Of a stretch of DNA of 64,000 nucleotides, positions 17,601 through 25,835 are shown piece after piece. Numbering within the stretch: the first letter of the stretch is position 1; every line of letters begins with the position of its first letter. Origin of the DNA: DAIODI01 sp046349255 (lineage in GTDB: Bacteria; Pseudomonadota; Alphaproteobacteria; Rhizobiales; Aestuariivirgaceae); the NCBI GenBank assembly GCA_046349255.1, contig JAXMCR010000004.1:1-64000 (forward strand), in the 5' to 3' direction. A program made the position numbers and the translations under genes. Under the pieces are notes generated by a model. The model was not told where the DNA came from and did no database searches. It was given only the letters and a program-made list of their open reading frames with translations.

Positions 17601-17748
17601 GCTGGGCATCACCGTCGTCGCCGGCCTCGTCTTCTCCCAGGTGGTGACACTGTTCATGACGCCGGTGATCTATCTTTACGTCAGCGCGCTTTCCCGCGGC
17701 ATCGGTTCGATCCTGCCGAAGCGGTGGCGGACCGCCGACGCAGCCTGA
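14635..17748 (+). CDS. RND (HAE1/AcrB-type) efflux pump inner-membrane subunit
   Basis: This proton-driven multidrug transporter has 1037 residues and the usual layout: TM1, a large periplasmic porter loop, TM2-6, a second periplasmic loop and TM8-12. The proton-relay residues Asp400-Asp401 lie in LAVGLVVDDAIVMLEN. The TM10 lysine lies in GIVKKNAIMMVD. The start overlaps the adaptor stop. Sequence features are closer to the MdtB/MuxB-like branch than to AcrB of E. coli, judged by general resemblance only. The gene ends 14 bp before a convergent gene. Confidence 0.93.
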   Translation: MISAWCIRHPVATILMSLALIIGGSFAYGLLPVAALPRADFPVVNVSASLPGASPSTMATSVAVPLIKQFTTIAGIDTITTSNAQGSTSIAIQFALNRNIDAAAADVEAAIARAQNQLPAEMTTLPSYRKVNPADAPVILLALTSDVVPMSRLDAFAQQVISPTLSTVEGVAQVLIFGSQKYAVRIEIDPTALASRGIGIDELQSAISAANVNTPVGTLDNASQQLIIDAPTQLMDAAKFSGIVIANRNGRPVRLGDVTRVIDSVENTRTASWYDGHRALILAVQRQPDANTVEVVDRVKATLPSFESQLPAAATLLALNDRSLSIRAAISDIRNTLALTIALVALVVLLFLRKLAATFIPLVAVPISLIATIGVMFLFGYSIDNVSLLGLTLAVGLVVDDAIVMLENIVRHIEEGHASPFQAALDGSAEVGFTIVSISLSLVAVFLPILLMGGVLGRIFSEFAVVVTVAILTSAFVSLTLTPMLCSRLLDAEPTEGERRRGIWSAVSGLLERFLANVTTLYDRLLGVCLRFRPVMLLVFFATVAGTVMLLSAVPKGFFPQEDIGQLQISTEARQDISFAAMAELQQRVAAAVAKSPHVAHVASAVGGNTPSLNNGRLFVELKPKENRGPLDVVLADLRRAVASIPGINVYINPVQNLTIGARTSKSQYQVVVQGIDQALMNTWSLKLADAMGKEPRLFTDVTTDLQISAAQATVVVDRDKAFNLGVSADVFRSSLYAGFGVRQVSTIYTTGDSYEVLVEFDPHQEWTPERLGEVMVRSRTGALVPLGSFATIERTTGPLTVNQLGQLPAVTISYNLPAGVALGQSIAEVNRLKAELGMPPSLGLSFAGIAKTFQDSLANQGLLIGAAILTIYVVLGILYESFLHPLTILSGLPSAVMGALLALDAMHLDLSVIAVIGLLMLIGIVKKNAIMMVDVALVLERSGRPPIDAIRQASVMRFRPIMMTTLAAMMGALPIAIGAGASAELRQPLGITVVAGLVFSQVVTLFMTPVIYLYVSALSRGIGSILPKRWRTADAA

Positions 17749-17762
17749 GCGGGCGGTTGACG

Positions 17763-18242
17763 TCAGCGCGGCCGCCAGGACAATCGCGGCCGCCAGATGC
17801 CGAAGACGACGTTGGCAGTGCTGACTGCGAGCAGGATCCAGAGCGTGTTGCGCTCGGCATCGAGCGTGGTTGCGAGCAGCGCGGGATCGAACTTTCCGGC
17901 CAGCGCCAGGGCGCTGTGCTCGGCCTCCTGTTGCATCGGGCCGATCACCCCGACGAAGCCGCTTTCGAACACCAGGATGCCGGTGGCCGCTTTTGCCCAT
18001 GCCCATCCCGCGTTGTGGAAGGCTCGCCCGAAGGCGATGGCGAGGAGGCCTGCCACCAGCGTCAGGCCGAGGGAGGGATAGAAGATCCACGTGGCGATGG
18101 CGCCCATCACGGCGCGGATCGAGGCGTATTCCGCCAGCGCGCTCGGCGGAGGCGCCCATGCGAGGAGCACGAGCAGGGACGCCATCGCCCCCATCAGGCC
18201 GATCGCGCCCATGGTGTGCAGGAATTTCAGGAGGTGCCGCAT
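17763..18242 (-). CDS. Four-helix integral membrane protein (DUF2269-like)
   Basis: This 159-residue protein starts at the ATG at 18242 (MRHLLKFLHTMG). It has four hydrophobic helices: LMGAMASLLVLLAW, IRAVMGAIATWIFYPSLGLTLVAGL, the AKAATGILVFE region and NTLWILLAVSTANVVFGIW. The opening LKFLHTMGAIGLMG resembles the DUF2269 family. Function is unknown. A longer frame to 18401 overlaps the divergent exported protein and is unlikely to be used. Confidence 0.7.
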   Translation of the reverse strand: MRHLLKFLHTMGAIGLMGAMASLLVLLAWAPPPSALAEYASIRAVMGAIATWIFYPSLGLTLVAGLLAIAFGRAFHNAGWAWAKAATGILVFESGFVGVIGPMQQEAEHSALALAGKFDPALLATTLDAERNTLWILLAVSTANVVFGIWRPRLSWRPR

Positions 18243-18388
18243 AGCGTCGACGATCGATGGTCCGGATACTTCTGGGGCAGAGCAGAGTAACGCCGGTGCA
18301 GCCGTGAGATGGTCGATGCTGCCATGCCTGCCGCTGCGTCCGGAAGGGCTCGCGAGCAGGCCGGCAGAAGTGGCATTATCTCCCTCCG

Positions 18389-19855
18389 ATGCGACGTACA
18401 ATCATGCCGAGCCCTTCGCTGAAAGGCTCATTGCTTCTGCGCGGCGGCCTTCACGGTGCGGCGCTTGCTGGGCGGCTTGTCCATGCCCTGGTCCTCGCCG
18501 TTGTACTGTCTGTGCCGGTGGTTGGATCAGTTCCGCCTCCGGTACCGCCGCCGATCCCACCCGGCGCACTGTGGCGGCTCGGATTGAAGCACGGCGTGTC
18601 GGTCAGCGGCACTGATGCCCGGCAGCTGATCGTCCGCCAGTTCGTCGCATTTGATCCGAGCTATACGGAGGATCGCAAGCGCTACGAAACGCTCGTCCGG
18701 CAGGCAGCGCAGACGCTTGCGCGCGTCGAGAGCCTGGCGCGCGACGATGTTGCATGTTCCCGCCAGATCTATCTCGAAGCGAAGTGGTACGCGACCTACA
18801 CTGCGGACTGGCCCGCCGTGGCACAACGCCTCTTCGCCTTCCGCCAATCCCTCGGGGACCCGCATCAATCGTACGCGGACGAACAGCAGCCTGACGGCAC
18901 CTGGGGAGCCTGCTTTACGGTTCCGTTCCAGAAGCTCGAGGCGACGGTCGAAGGCCTCGAGGCGATGGAAGCGCAGAACGCGCCGCTCGATCACCCGTTA
19001 CCCATTCCGGATGTCTTTCGATCGACGACCAACTTGCGCACCTATCTCGAGTCGCTGGTCGTCTCGGACATTCCGAAGACCGGAGTCGACCAGCGGGCGC
19101 AGTTGAATTCCGTGATCACGAGTCTCGGCAGGCCTACGTTCAAGAAGTACTGGCAGCCGTGGCTTGAGGCGCAGGCGCGCGGCACGCTCTGGAGCACCGA
19201 CGGGGGGAGCCTCGAGGCGGTGCGTCGAACGCTGCGGCAGTTCGTGGATGATTGGCAGGACCCGGTCACGGGATTCTGGGGCGCGTGGTACCGCGACGGC
19301 GAGCGCATCTACCGAACGGCGGACTTGAGCATCACCTTCCACATCATTTCGTATCTTGGGGGAAACGTCCCGCATAAGGAAGCGATCGCCCGCCAGTTGC
19401 TGGCGATGAAGTACGAAGACTACCCCTTCGGCTGGATGATCGACGGTCGCAGCAGCAATCACAACAACTACGACGTGGTGAAGATTGCGCGGCTTCTGTG
19501 GGACGGCATGTCGGCGGACCAGCGCAAGACGTTTTCCGACGAGATCGACGTCATGGTCGACTATGCGTTGCTCGCCACGCTGAATTTCGACGGTCGCGTG
19601 CAGTTCGACAGCGACGTGTTCGAATCGACGTCGGCCGAGTACTACTACCTCGTGTCGCTGCTCGAGGAGGCAGACTTCTGGGGCGTCGGCACGCCATACT
19701 GGATGGACGGCGACGACGAGTCAGCGGAGTTCTGGAAGCACGCGAGCGCCGTCTGCAAGCTGATCAAGCAGCGCCTCGACCTGCTCCACCTCAAGGACCG
19801 CGTCGCGGATTCGACTCGCGAGAAGCTCGACCGACATTGCCCCGACAAGGCGTGA
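18389..19855 (+). CDS. Exported protein of unknown function, possibly alpha/alpha-toroid
   Basis: I do not recognise this 488-residue protein. It has an N-terminal hydrophobic segment (LVHALVLAVVLSVPVVG, about 30-46), a Pro-rich linker (PPPVPPPIPP) and a large soluble domain rich in Trp, Tyr and Asp. Segments such as DPVTGFWGAWYRDG and FHIISYLGG recall the helix-turn motifs of terpene-cyclase-like alpha/alpha toroids. That is a weak structural guess. It is probably anchored in or exported across the inner membrane. Starts at 18389 or 18404 are both possible because no ribosome site is clear. Convergent with the sensor-like gene, 11 bp away. Confidence 0.7.
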   Translation: MRRTIMPSPSLKGSLLLRGGLHGAALAGRLVHALVLAVVLSVPVVGSVPPPVPPPIPPGALWRLGLKHGVSVSGTDARQLIVRQFVAFDPSYTEDRKRYETLVRQAAQTLARVESLARDDVACSRQIYLEAKWYATYTADWPAVAQRLFAFRQSLGDPHQSYADEQQPDGTWGACFTVPFQKLEATVEGLEAMEAQNAPLDHPLPIPDVFRSTTNLRTYLESLVVSDIPKTGVDQRAQLNSVITSLGRPTFKKYWQPWLEAQARGTLWSTDGGSLEAVRRTLRQFVDDWQDPVTGFWGAWYRDGERIYRTADLSITFHIISYLGGNVPHKEAIARQLLAMKYEDYPFGWMIDGRSSNHNNYDVVKIARLLWDGMSADQRKTFSDEIDVMVDYALLATLNFDGRVQFDSDVFESTSAEYYYLVSLLEEADFWGVGTPYWMDGDDESAEFWKHASAVCKLIKQRLDLLHLKDRVADSTREKLDRHCPDKA

Positions 19856-19866
19856 TCGCAGCACCG

Positions 19867-21672
19867 CTAATCCACAGCGGAGCGATGTTTCGCCTTGCCC
19901 GCGGAGAGCGCGGATTCGAGCTCACTGATTTTCGACCTCAGCGCGATTGCATCAAGTTCGGCGTAGACGTCTGCCGCGATCTTGCCCAGCCGTGCAAGAA
20001 GCGCGCGCTCGTGTTCGTCGAGGTCGGTTCCGGCTTCATGCGGCCCGTAGAGGCCGAGCGCAAAACATCGAACGTGATTGGTGGCCGGCACCGCGAGGAC
20101 GGGGCGCGCCAGGTCGGCCGGGAAATGCACTTCCTTCTCAGCCGCCTCCGAGATCGGAAACGGCTCCCCCTTGGACAACGGCTTCAGCAACCTTCCATCT
20201 GCCTCGAGGCGGCGAGCGGCGGATCGATCCCATCCGGGGCCGTCGCCGTGGCGCAAGAACTCTGCACCTGTTTTCCGGAACGTCGCCGCCGACGAAAGCT
20301 TCAGCACACGGTACGGTTCATCGGCGAGCAGGCGGTCAATTTCATCAGGTTCCTTCGCTGCGAGGATCGAGGCGGCAATACGCTCCTCCGCCTTGTCGAG
20401 CTTCGCGTTCAGCAACCGCTCGGTGATTTCGACGCCGAGTTCATGCAGTCGCGAAATCACGAACAGGATGACGGCGGCGGCGACGAGCCACGCCCAATCG
20501 GGGAGTCCCACCATCTCGCGAATGTGGTCCGCCTGGTGGTGCAGGAACATCGCCGGGAAGGTCAGCAGGAAGCCAAGGAGGGTGACGCGCCGAAGCGGGA
20601 TCGACACGTTGACAACCCGCGGCCGCCGGATCGCCTCGAACACGAACAGGAACAGAAGCCCCTGCACGAGGTAGAGCAGGCCGACGACGTCTTCCGATGG
20701 CGTGAAGTCGCCCCAGCGCGTGTTCAACACCGTCGTATCCTGCGCGAGTTCGGCGATGATGAACGCCGGCATGCCGATGAGGCAGCCCCAGATCACCCAA
20801 CGCATGCGCTGGTAGTTCGCGGGCGTCTGGTTCCGGCGCCGCGCGAGCAGGATCGCCAGCGCCGCGAGATCGAAGACAAAGCCCCCGAGGAGCACATTCT
20901 CCGTGATCGATTCGGTCGGGTAGCCGGCGAGGTTTGCATAGGTGGCGAGCAGCCCGAGGGAGAACGCCGTCGCCAGCGCCGGGACGATCCGTTCGAAGCC
21001 GGCCCATTCCGGCGAGGCGGCTCCGGTCGGAACGCGCGCGGCGAAGAGGAGAAGCCCGCCGTAGGCCGCGCCTTCGGCGCAAGCGGCTGCAACGTATTGT
21101 GCGAGCAGGAGGATGGGCCATTCCCGCAAGGTCGCGTAGAACACATACGCCTGCCCGGGATTGAACCACATCGCGAACAGGAAGAAGCTCCAGCTCATCA
21201 GACCCGGTCGGGTCCAGACGAACCACGCCGCCGCCAGGATCACCGCGATGCCAGCAAGCTGGTCGCAGAGCAGGATGAAGCGCACGAAGCCGTTCGTCTC
21301 GCGCTCGATCGCGGTGAGGGAGATCGTCCGGGGTTCGCCCGAAGCGGCGGCGAGATGGAGTTCGACAGTCTCTCCCGGCAGCACGAACTGGATGCCTCCG
21401 AACACGCCGAGCGCGTTTCGGCATTGCGACGCGTCGTAGGGGAAGCAGCGCATCTGCGTGAGGTCGAGCCGGTCCCCGACCCGTAGTCCGGCGACATAGG
21501 CTGGCGATCGGGCCTCCTCTTCGAACGGGCCGACCACGTCGTAGACCACACCATCGTTGTCCGCGAGGAAGCCGAACGACCCGAGTGGATGGAACAGGCG
21601 GGTGAGGTCCGGCACGATCATCGCCAGCGCCCACGTTGCCAACACGATCAGCACCAGGCGTCCGACGGACAT
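19867..21672 (-). CDS. PDZ-7TM-GAF membrane sensor without output domain
   Basis: This protein of about 601 residues has an N-terminal helix, a periplasmic PDZ-like module (VAGLRVGDRLDL), seven or so membrane helices from about residue 135 to 400, and a cytoplasmic part. The cytoplasmic part begins with a helical linker (LNAKLDKAEERIAASIL), continues as a GAF-like fold (about 430-560) and ends in a short coiled coil (LRSKISELESALSAGK). No kinase, GGDEF or phosphatase motif follows, so it may act through a partner. I prefer the ATG at 21672. A TTG at 21702 is in frame. Function is unknown. Confidence 0.7.
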   Translation of the reverse strand: MSVGRLVLIVLATWALAMIVPDLTRLFHPLGSFGFLADNDGVVYDVVGPFEEEARSPAYVAGLRVGDRLDLTQMRCFPYDASQCRNALGVFGGIQFVLPGETVELHLAAASGEPRTISLTAIERETNGFVRFILLCDQLAGIAVILAAAWFVWTRPGLMSWSFFLFAMWFNPGQAYVFYATLREWPILLLAQYVAAACAEGAAYGGLLLFAARVPTGAASPEWAGFERIVPALATAFSLGLLATYANLAGYPTESITENVLLGGFVFDLAALAILLARRRNQTPANYQRMRWVIWGCLIGMPAFIIAELAQDTTVLNTRWGDFTPSEDVVGLLYLVQGLLFLFVFEAIRRPRVVNVSIPLRRVTLLGFLLTFPAMFLHHQADHIREMVGLPDWAWLVAAAVILFVISRLHELGVEITERLLNAKLDKAEERIAASILAAKEPDEIDRLLADEPYRVLKLSSAATFRKTGAEFLRHGDGPGWDRSAARRLEADGRLLKPLSKGEPFPISEAAEKEVHFPADLARPVLAVPATNHVRCFALGLYGPHEAGTDLDEHERALLARLGKIAADVYAELDAIALRSKISELESALSAGKAKHRSAVD

Positions 21673-21809
21673 GTCCAGTTTTCCAGACGAAAGGATCCCC
21701 AAATCGTCTGATCATCATCCGCATAAATGAGTGAAGTGCAATCGGCGGAGATTATCGCTCTAGTATGGATTTATGGAAATACTATTCAGGATTGTAGAGG
21801 GGGGCGAGT

Positions 21810-21842
21810 GGTACAGGCGGGTCACTTGACCTCGCCTGTACC
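21810..21842 (-). terminator. Strong hairpin behind the MFS pseudogene
   Basis: GGTACAGGCG (21810-21819) and GGTCA (21820-21824) pair with TGACC (21827-21831) and CGCCTGTACC (21833-21842). This gives a 15-bp stem with a two-base loop and a single bulged T. It starts 7 bp past the minus-strand stop at 21850. There is no T-tract, so it may act as a 3' stabiliser or a weak terminator. Confidence 0.6.
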
Positions 21843-21849
21843 AAACGAT

Positions 21850-23502
21850 TCAGCGAAACAGCTTGGAGGCGCTTTCCAGCGTCTTCCAAACGCCCCAGGC
21901 AATCGGAATGCCGACCGCCAGCCACGCGAGCAGCGCCCGCCCGTCCAAGCCGCCGCTGGTGATGCCATAGCCGCCCACTGGACCCGAGGGTCGGCCAGCC
22001 TGCGCCTGAAGTTGCGCAGACTGGTCCTCGGGCATCAACCACTTCGGGTTCACCGGTCCGACCAGCAAATTGCAGACGAGGCCGACAGCCAGGAAGCCCG
22101 CAAGGATGTAGAGCGTCCGGTCGTAGAGCTGGTCGGCCGGCACGCCGGCAGCCTTGTTGAACTCTCGGATGTAGTTCACCACCACCGGGCCGACGATGCC
22201 GGCCGTCGACCAGGCGGTCAGCAGCCGCCCATGGATCGCCCCCACGAACTGCGTCCCGAAGATGTCCGCAAGTTACGCCGGGACGGTTGCGAAGCCGCCG
22301 CCGTACATCGACAGGATCACGCAGAAGGCGCCGACAAACAGCGCCTTCGACCCCCAGTGCGCGAACGTCGGCGCCGATGCATAGAGCGCGATGCCGAGCG
22401 CGAAGAAGATGAAGTACGTCACCTTGCGGCCGATCTTGTCCGACAGCGAGGCCCAGAAGAAGCGCCCCATGATGTTGAACAGGGACAGGAGCCCGGCAAA
22501 GCCTGCGGCGATCCCGGCGATGGCCGTGCGTTGCGTCGGGTCGAGCTGCGTGAAGCTGAGGTCCGGCCTGCCGATCAGCGACCCGCCGAAAATCTCCTGC
22601 AGCATCGGCGAGGCCATGCCGAGCACGCCGATACCGGCGGAGACGTTGAGGCAGAGAACCGCCCAGATGAGCCAGAACTGCGGCGTCTTCAGCGCATCGT
22701 TCAGATGCACGTTGCCGCTGGTGATGAGCCGGTTCGTGCCCTTCGACGGCTCGACCCACCCTTCCGGCCGCCAGCCCGGAGGCGGAACGCGATAGCCGAA
22801 GGCGCCGGCCAGCATGTAGACGAAGTAGCCGAGCCCGAGGACCAGGAACGTCTGCCAGACGCCGACGGAGTCGGCGGTCTTGAAGTGGTTCATGAGCAGG
22901 TTCGCCAGCGGCGATCCGATCATCGCGCCGCCGCCGAATCCCATGATCGCCATGCCGGTCGCCATGCCGCGTCGATCGGGGAACCACTTGATGAGAGTCG
23001 AGACCGGCGAAATGTAGCCGAGACCGAGGCCGATGCCGCCGATGACGCCGGGGCCAAGCCACAGCAGCCAGAGCTGATGCAGGATGACGCCGAGGGCGCC
23101 GATCGCGAGGCCGCCGCACCAGCACAGGGCGGCGACGACGCCCGCCTTGCGGGGACCTTCCCGCTCGAGCCATCCGCCCCAGATCGCGGCGGATGAGCCC
23201 AGGAAGACGAAGAACAGCGTGTACATCCAGCCGAGGTCGGCGACCCTCCAATCGCAGGAGGTCGTGAACAGCATCGACAGCAAGCCCGAGTCGGGAGGGC
23301 AGGCCACCGGCTTGGTGATGCCAATCGCATCGCTCAAGGGCAGCCAGAACACGCTGAAGCCGTAGGCCATGCCGATGCAGAGATGAATCGCCAGCGCCGC
23401 CGGGGGCACCAGCCACCGGTTGAAGCCGGGCTTGGCGACGATGCGGTCGCGCGAAAGGATCGAAGAACCGGATGCATGCCCGACAGCGTTCGCTGTAGCC
23501 AT
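21850..23502 (-). pseudogene. OFA-family (oxalate/formate-type) MFS transporter with in-frame TAA
   Basis: The frame from ATG 23502 encodes an MFS permease of the oxalate/formate antiporter (OFA) type. Visible features include MAYGFSVFWLPL, PDRRGMATGMAIMGFGGGA (the OFA signature region) and KIGRKVTYF. It stops at TAA 22275-22273 after YGGGFATVPA. The same frame then continues LADIFGTQFVGAIHG to a natural end at 21850. OFA proteins read PAYLADxFG here, so a Tyr codon has become TAA. Codons on both sides are undamaged, so the mutation is recent, or it is a sequencing error. Total length would be about 550 residues. Confidence 0.85.
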
Positions 23503-23688
23503 GATAAACCTCCCTCAATTTTCTTTGCGTCCGACCCTGGAGCCGATAATGCGCCAACGCGCAGCAATCTCAATCGCGATTTCGTGAGGTGAGACGTTTT
23601 TTGCCACCGGCCGCCGGCGTATCCCCTTGATTTTGAAGCCTTCGCGGCGCTCGATGCCCGCACTGGATAGCCGGAACGGAGGAGATCG

Positions 23689-25725
23689 GTGAGTCTCGAT
23701 GTGCTGCTGACGCCGTTTGAAGTGAATGGCGTCACCTTTCGCAACCGCATCGTCAGCACCAGCCATGCGCCGGGTTATGCCGAGAACGGAATGCCGGGCG
23801 AGCGCTACCAGCGCTATCACGAGGAAAAGGCGAAGGGCGGCCTGGCGCTCACCATGTTCGGTGGCTCCTCGATCGTGAGCCCCGAAATCAGCGCCATCTA
23901 CAACCAGATCGATGTCAGCACGGACGCTGTAATCCCGCACTTCCAGGCGTTCGCCAGACGGATCCACCGGCAGGGGGCCAAGCTCATGTGCCAGATCTCG
24001 CACATGGGCCGGCGCACCAGCGGGCAGGATGGCGATTGGATCGCTCCGATCGCACCTTCTGCCATTCGCGACCCGGCGCACCACGCGATGCCACGCGCCA
24101 TGGAGATCGAGGATATCGAGCGCGTGCTCGCTTCCTATGGCGCAGCCGCATCCCGCTGCGCCGACGGCGGACTCGACGGGATCGAGATCCTTGTCTCCTC
24201 GCACTTGCCGGGGCAGTTCCTCGCGCGCAACGCCAATCAACGCGAGGACGAGTACGGCGGCTCGCTCGAGAACCGCATGCGGTTCCTGAAGCGCATCCTG
24301 CAGTCGGTACGGCAGGCGACGCCGGATCGCTTCCTCGTGTCGCTGCGGATGGCGGCGGACGACTCGTCCGAAGGCGGGCCGGACTTCGACGAGAGCGTCC
24401 TCATCGCAAGAGAACTCTACGGCGAGGGGCTCTACGACCTCCTGAACCTCAACGGGATCGGTGCCTCGACGACGCTCGGGCTGTCGAAGCTGATCGGCGG
24501 CATGGCGACGCCCCTCGGCGCGTTCCTCGCCGACGTCGCGCGCTTCAAGGCAGCGGTGGACGCTCCTGTCATCCACGCGAGCCGCATCGCCGACCTCTCG
24601 ACGGCGGCGCATGCGGTCGCATCCGGTGCCGTCGACCTCGTGGGCATGACGCGGGCGCACTTTGCCGACCCCTACATCGTGCGGAAGCTCGCAGCAGGGA
24701 TGCCCGACCGCATCCGTCCCTGCGTCGGCGCCGCCTACTGCATCGATCGAATCTATGCCGGCCGCGCCGCGTTCTGCCTGCACAACCCCGCCACGGGACG
24801 CGAAACCATGCTGCCGCAGGAGATCGCGCCAAGTACGGGCCAGAAGCGCAAGGTGGTGGTCATCGGCGGCGGTGTCGCAGGTCTCGAAGCCGCGCGGGTC
24901 TCGGCGCAGCGGGGCCACACGGTCGTGCTGTTCGAAGCGGCAGCGAAGCTCGGCGGACAGTTGCAGATCGCAAGTTCGCTTTCCTGGCGGCGCGACCTCA
25001 TCGGGATCGTCGATTGGCTCGCTGCGGAGGTCGAGCAACTGGGCGTCGACGTGCGGCTCAACACGTTCGTCGAAGCGGCGGACGTCCTGGCCGAGGAACC
25101 CGACGTCGTGGTCGTCGCCTCAGGCGGAGTGCCCCGAACACTGCGGGTGCCGGGCGGCGAGCTTGCCGTCTCGACATGGGATATGGCCGGCGGCGGCCCA
25201 GGCGACTTCGAGTCAGTCCTGATCTTCGACGAGGAGGGCGGCCACACCGCGGTTTCCCTTGCCCAGCATCTTGCCGCCAAAGGCAAGGCCGTGACCCTCG
25301 CCACGGCCGACCGCGTCGTCGGGCGCAGCCTCGGCGGGTCGAGCTACCCGGTCTACCTTGCAGCGCTCGCCGAGTCGGGCGTCCGGCTCATCACGGACCA
25401 TCAGCTCGCCTCGATCGAGCGGAGCGGGAATCGACTCCAGGCGGTGCTCCGGCATGCCTACGGCGCAGCGCGCCATGAGGTGGTCGTCGACCGGGTCGTT
25501 GCTGAACTCGGGACGGCTCCTGCCGACGAGCTTTTCCATGCCCTCAAGGCAAACGCCGCCAACCACGGCGTGACCGATGTCGAGGCGCTGAAGGACTGGA
25601 AGGCGCAGCCGTGGCTCGAAGCGGAGACGCCAGGCATGCTGCTGTTCCGCGTCGGTGACGCGGTTGCCTCGCGCGATGTGCACGCGGCGATGCTGGACGC
25701 CTTGCGTCTCATGAAGGATGTCTGA
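23689..25725 (+). CDS. DgcA-like FMN/4Fe-4S/FAD oxidoreductase
   Basis: This 678-residue protein has an N-terminal old-yellow-enzyme TIM barrel (1-370), a cysteine cluster, and a C-terminal FAD/NAD(P) domain with GGGVAGLEAARV (about 394). This is the architecture of trimethylamine dehydrogenase, 2,4-dienoyl-CoA reductase FadH and dimethylglycine demethylase DgcA. The end of the cluster, YCIDRIYAG...HNPATGRE, looks most like the DgcA group. Only three cluster cysteines are seen (345, 351, 363). Position 348, a ligand in TMADH, is Ala. The GTG start has GGAGGAG just upstream. Likely role is N-demethylation of a small amine. Divergent from the broken transporter. Confidence 0.8.
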   Translation: MSLDVLLTPFEVNGVTFRNRIVSTSHAPGYAENGMPGERYQRYHEEKAKGGLALTMFGGSSIVSPEISAIYNQIDVSTDAVIPHFQAFARRIHRQGAKLMCQISHMGRRTSGQDGDWIAPIAPSAIRDPAHHAMPRAMEIEDIERVLASYGAAASRCADGGLDGIEILVSSHLPGQFLARNANQREDEYGGSLENRMRFLKRILQSVRQATPDRFLVSLRMAADDSSEGGPDFDESVLIARELYGEGLYDLLNLNGIGASTTLGLSKLIGGMATPLGAFLADVARFKAAVDAPVIHASRIADLSTAAHAVASGAVDLVGMTRAHFADPYIVRKLAAGMPDRIRPCVGAAYCIDRIYAGRAAFCLHNPATGRETMLPQEIAPSTGQKRKVVVIGGGVAGLEAARVSAQRGHTVVLFEAAAKLGGQLQIASSLSWRRDLIGIVDWLAAEVEQLGVDVRLNTFVEAADVLAEEPDVVVVASGGVPRTLRVPGGELAVSTWDMAGGGPGDFESVLIFDEEGGHTAVSLAQHLAAKGKAVTLATADRVVGRSLGGSSYPVYLAALAESGVRLITDHQLASIERSGNRLQAVLRHAYGAARHEVVVDRVVAELGTAPADELFHALKANAANHGVTDVEALKDWKAQPWLEAETPGMLLFRVGDAVASRDVHAAMLDALRLMKDV

Positions 25726-25772
25726 GTCCGCCGCTGCCGTTCGGCTGTGAAATGCAGTCGGAAAAGTCGCAT

Positions 25773-25791
25773 TGACAAACAGTTGTTGTCA
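25773..25791 (+). promoter_or_regulatory. Inverted-repeat operator candidate before the PhyH gene
   Basis: TGACAA and TTGTCA, separated by 7 bases, form a dyad about 45 bases ahead of the dioxygenase start at 25836. The left arm overlaps a TTGACA (25772-25777) that could be a -35 box. A repressor or activator half-site pair is plausible. The regulator is not identified. Confidence 0.4.
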
Positions 25792-25835
25792 TCTTGAAAC
25801 GTATCCGGACGGGCAGTTGTAAAGGGGATGTCAGC

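Noticed and set aside
19498..21486. 662-codon plus-strand ORF
   Set aside because: It is antisense to the PDZ-7TM-GAF gene, which has clear membrane helices and domain motifs.
22273..22275. Programmed readthrough or selenocysteine at the MFS stop
   Set aside because: The codon is TAA, not TGA. No SECIS-like hairpin directly follows, and a simple Tyr-to-stop mutation explains it.
21727..23196. 489-codon plus-strand ORF over the MFS region
   Set aside because: It is antisense to the MFS frame and low in hydrophobic content. It remains open only because of codon bias.
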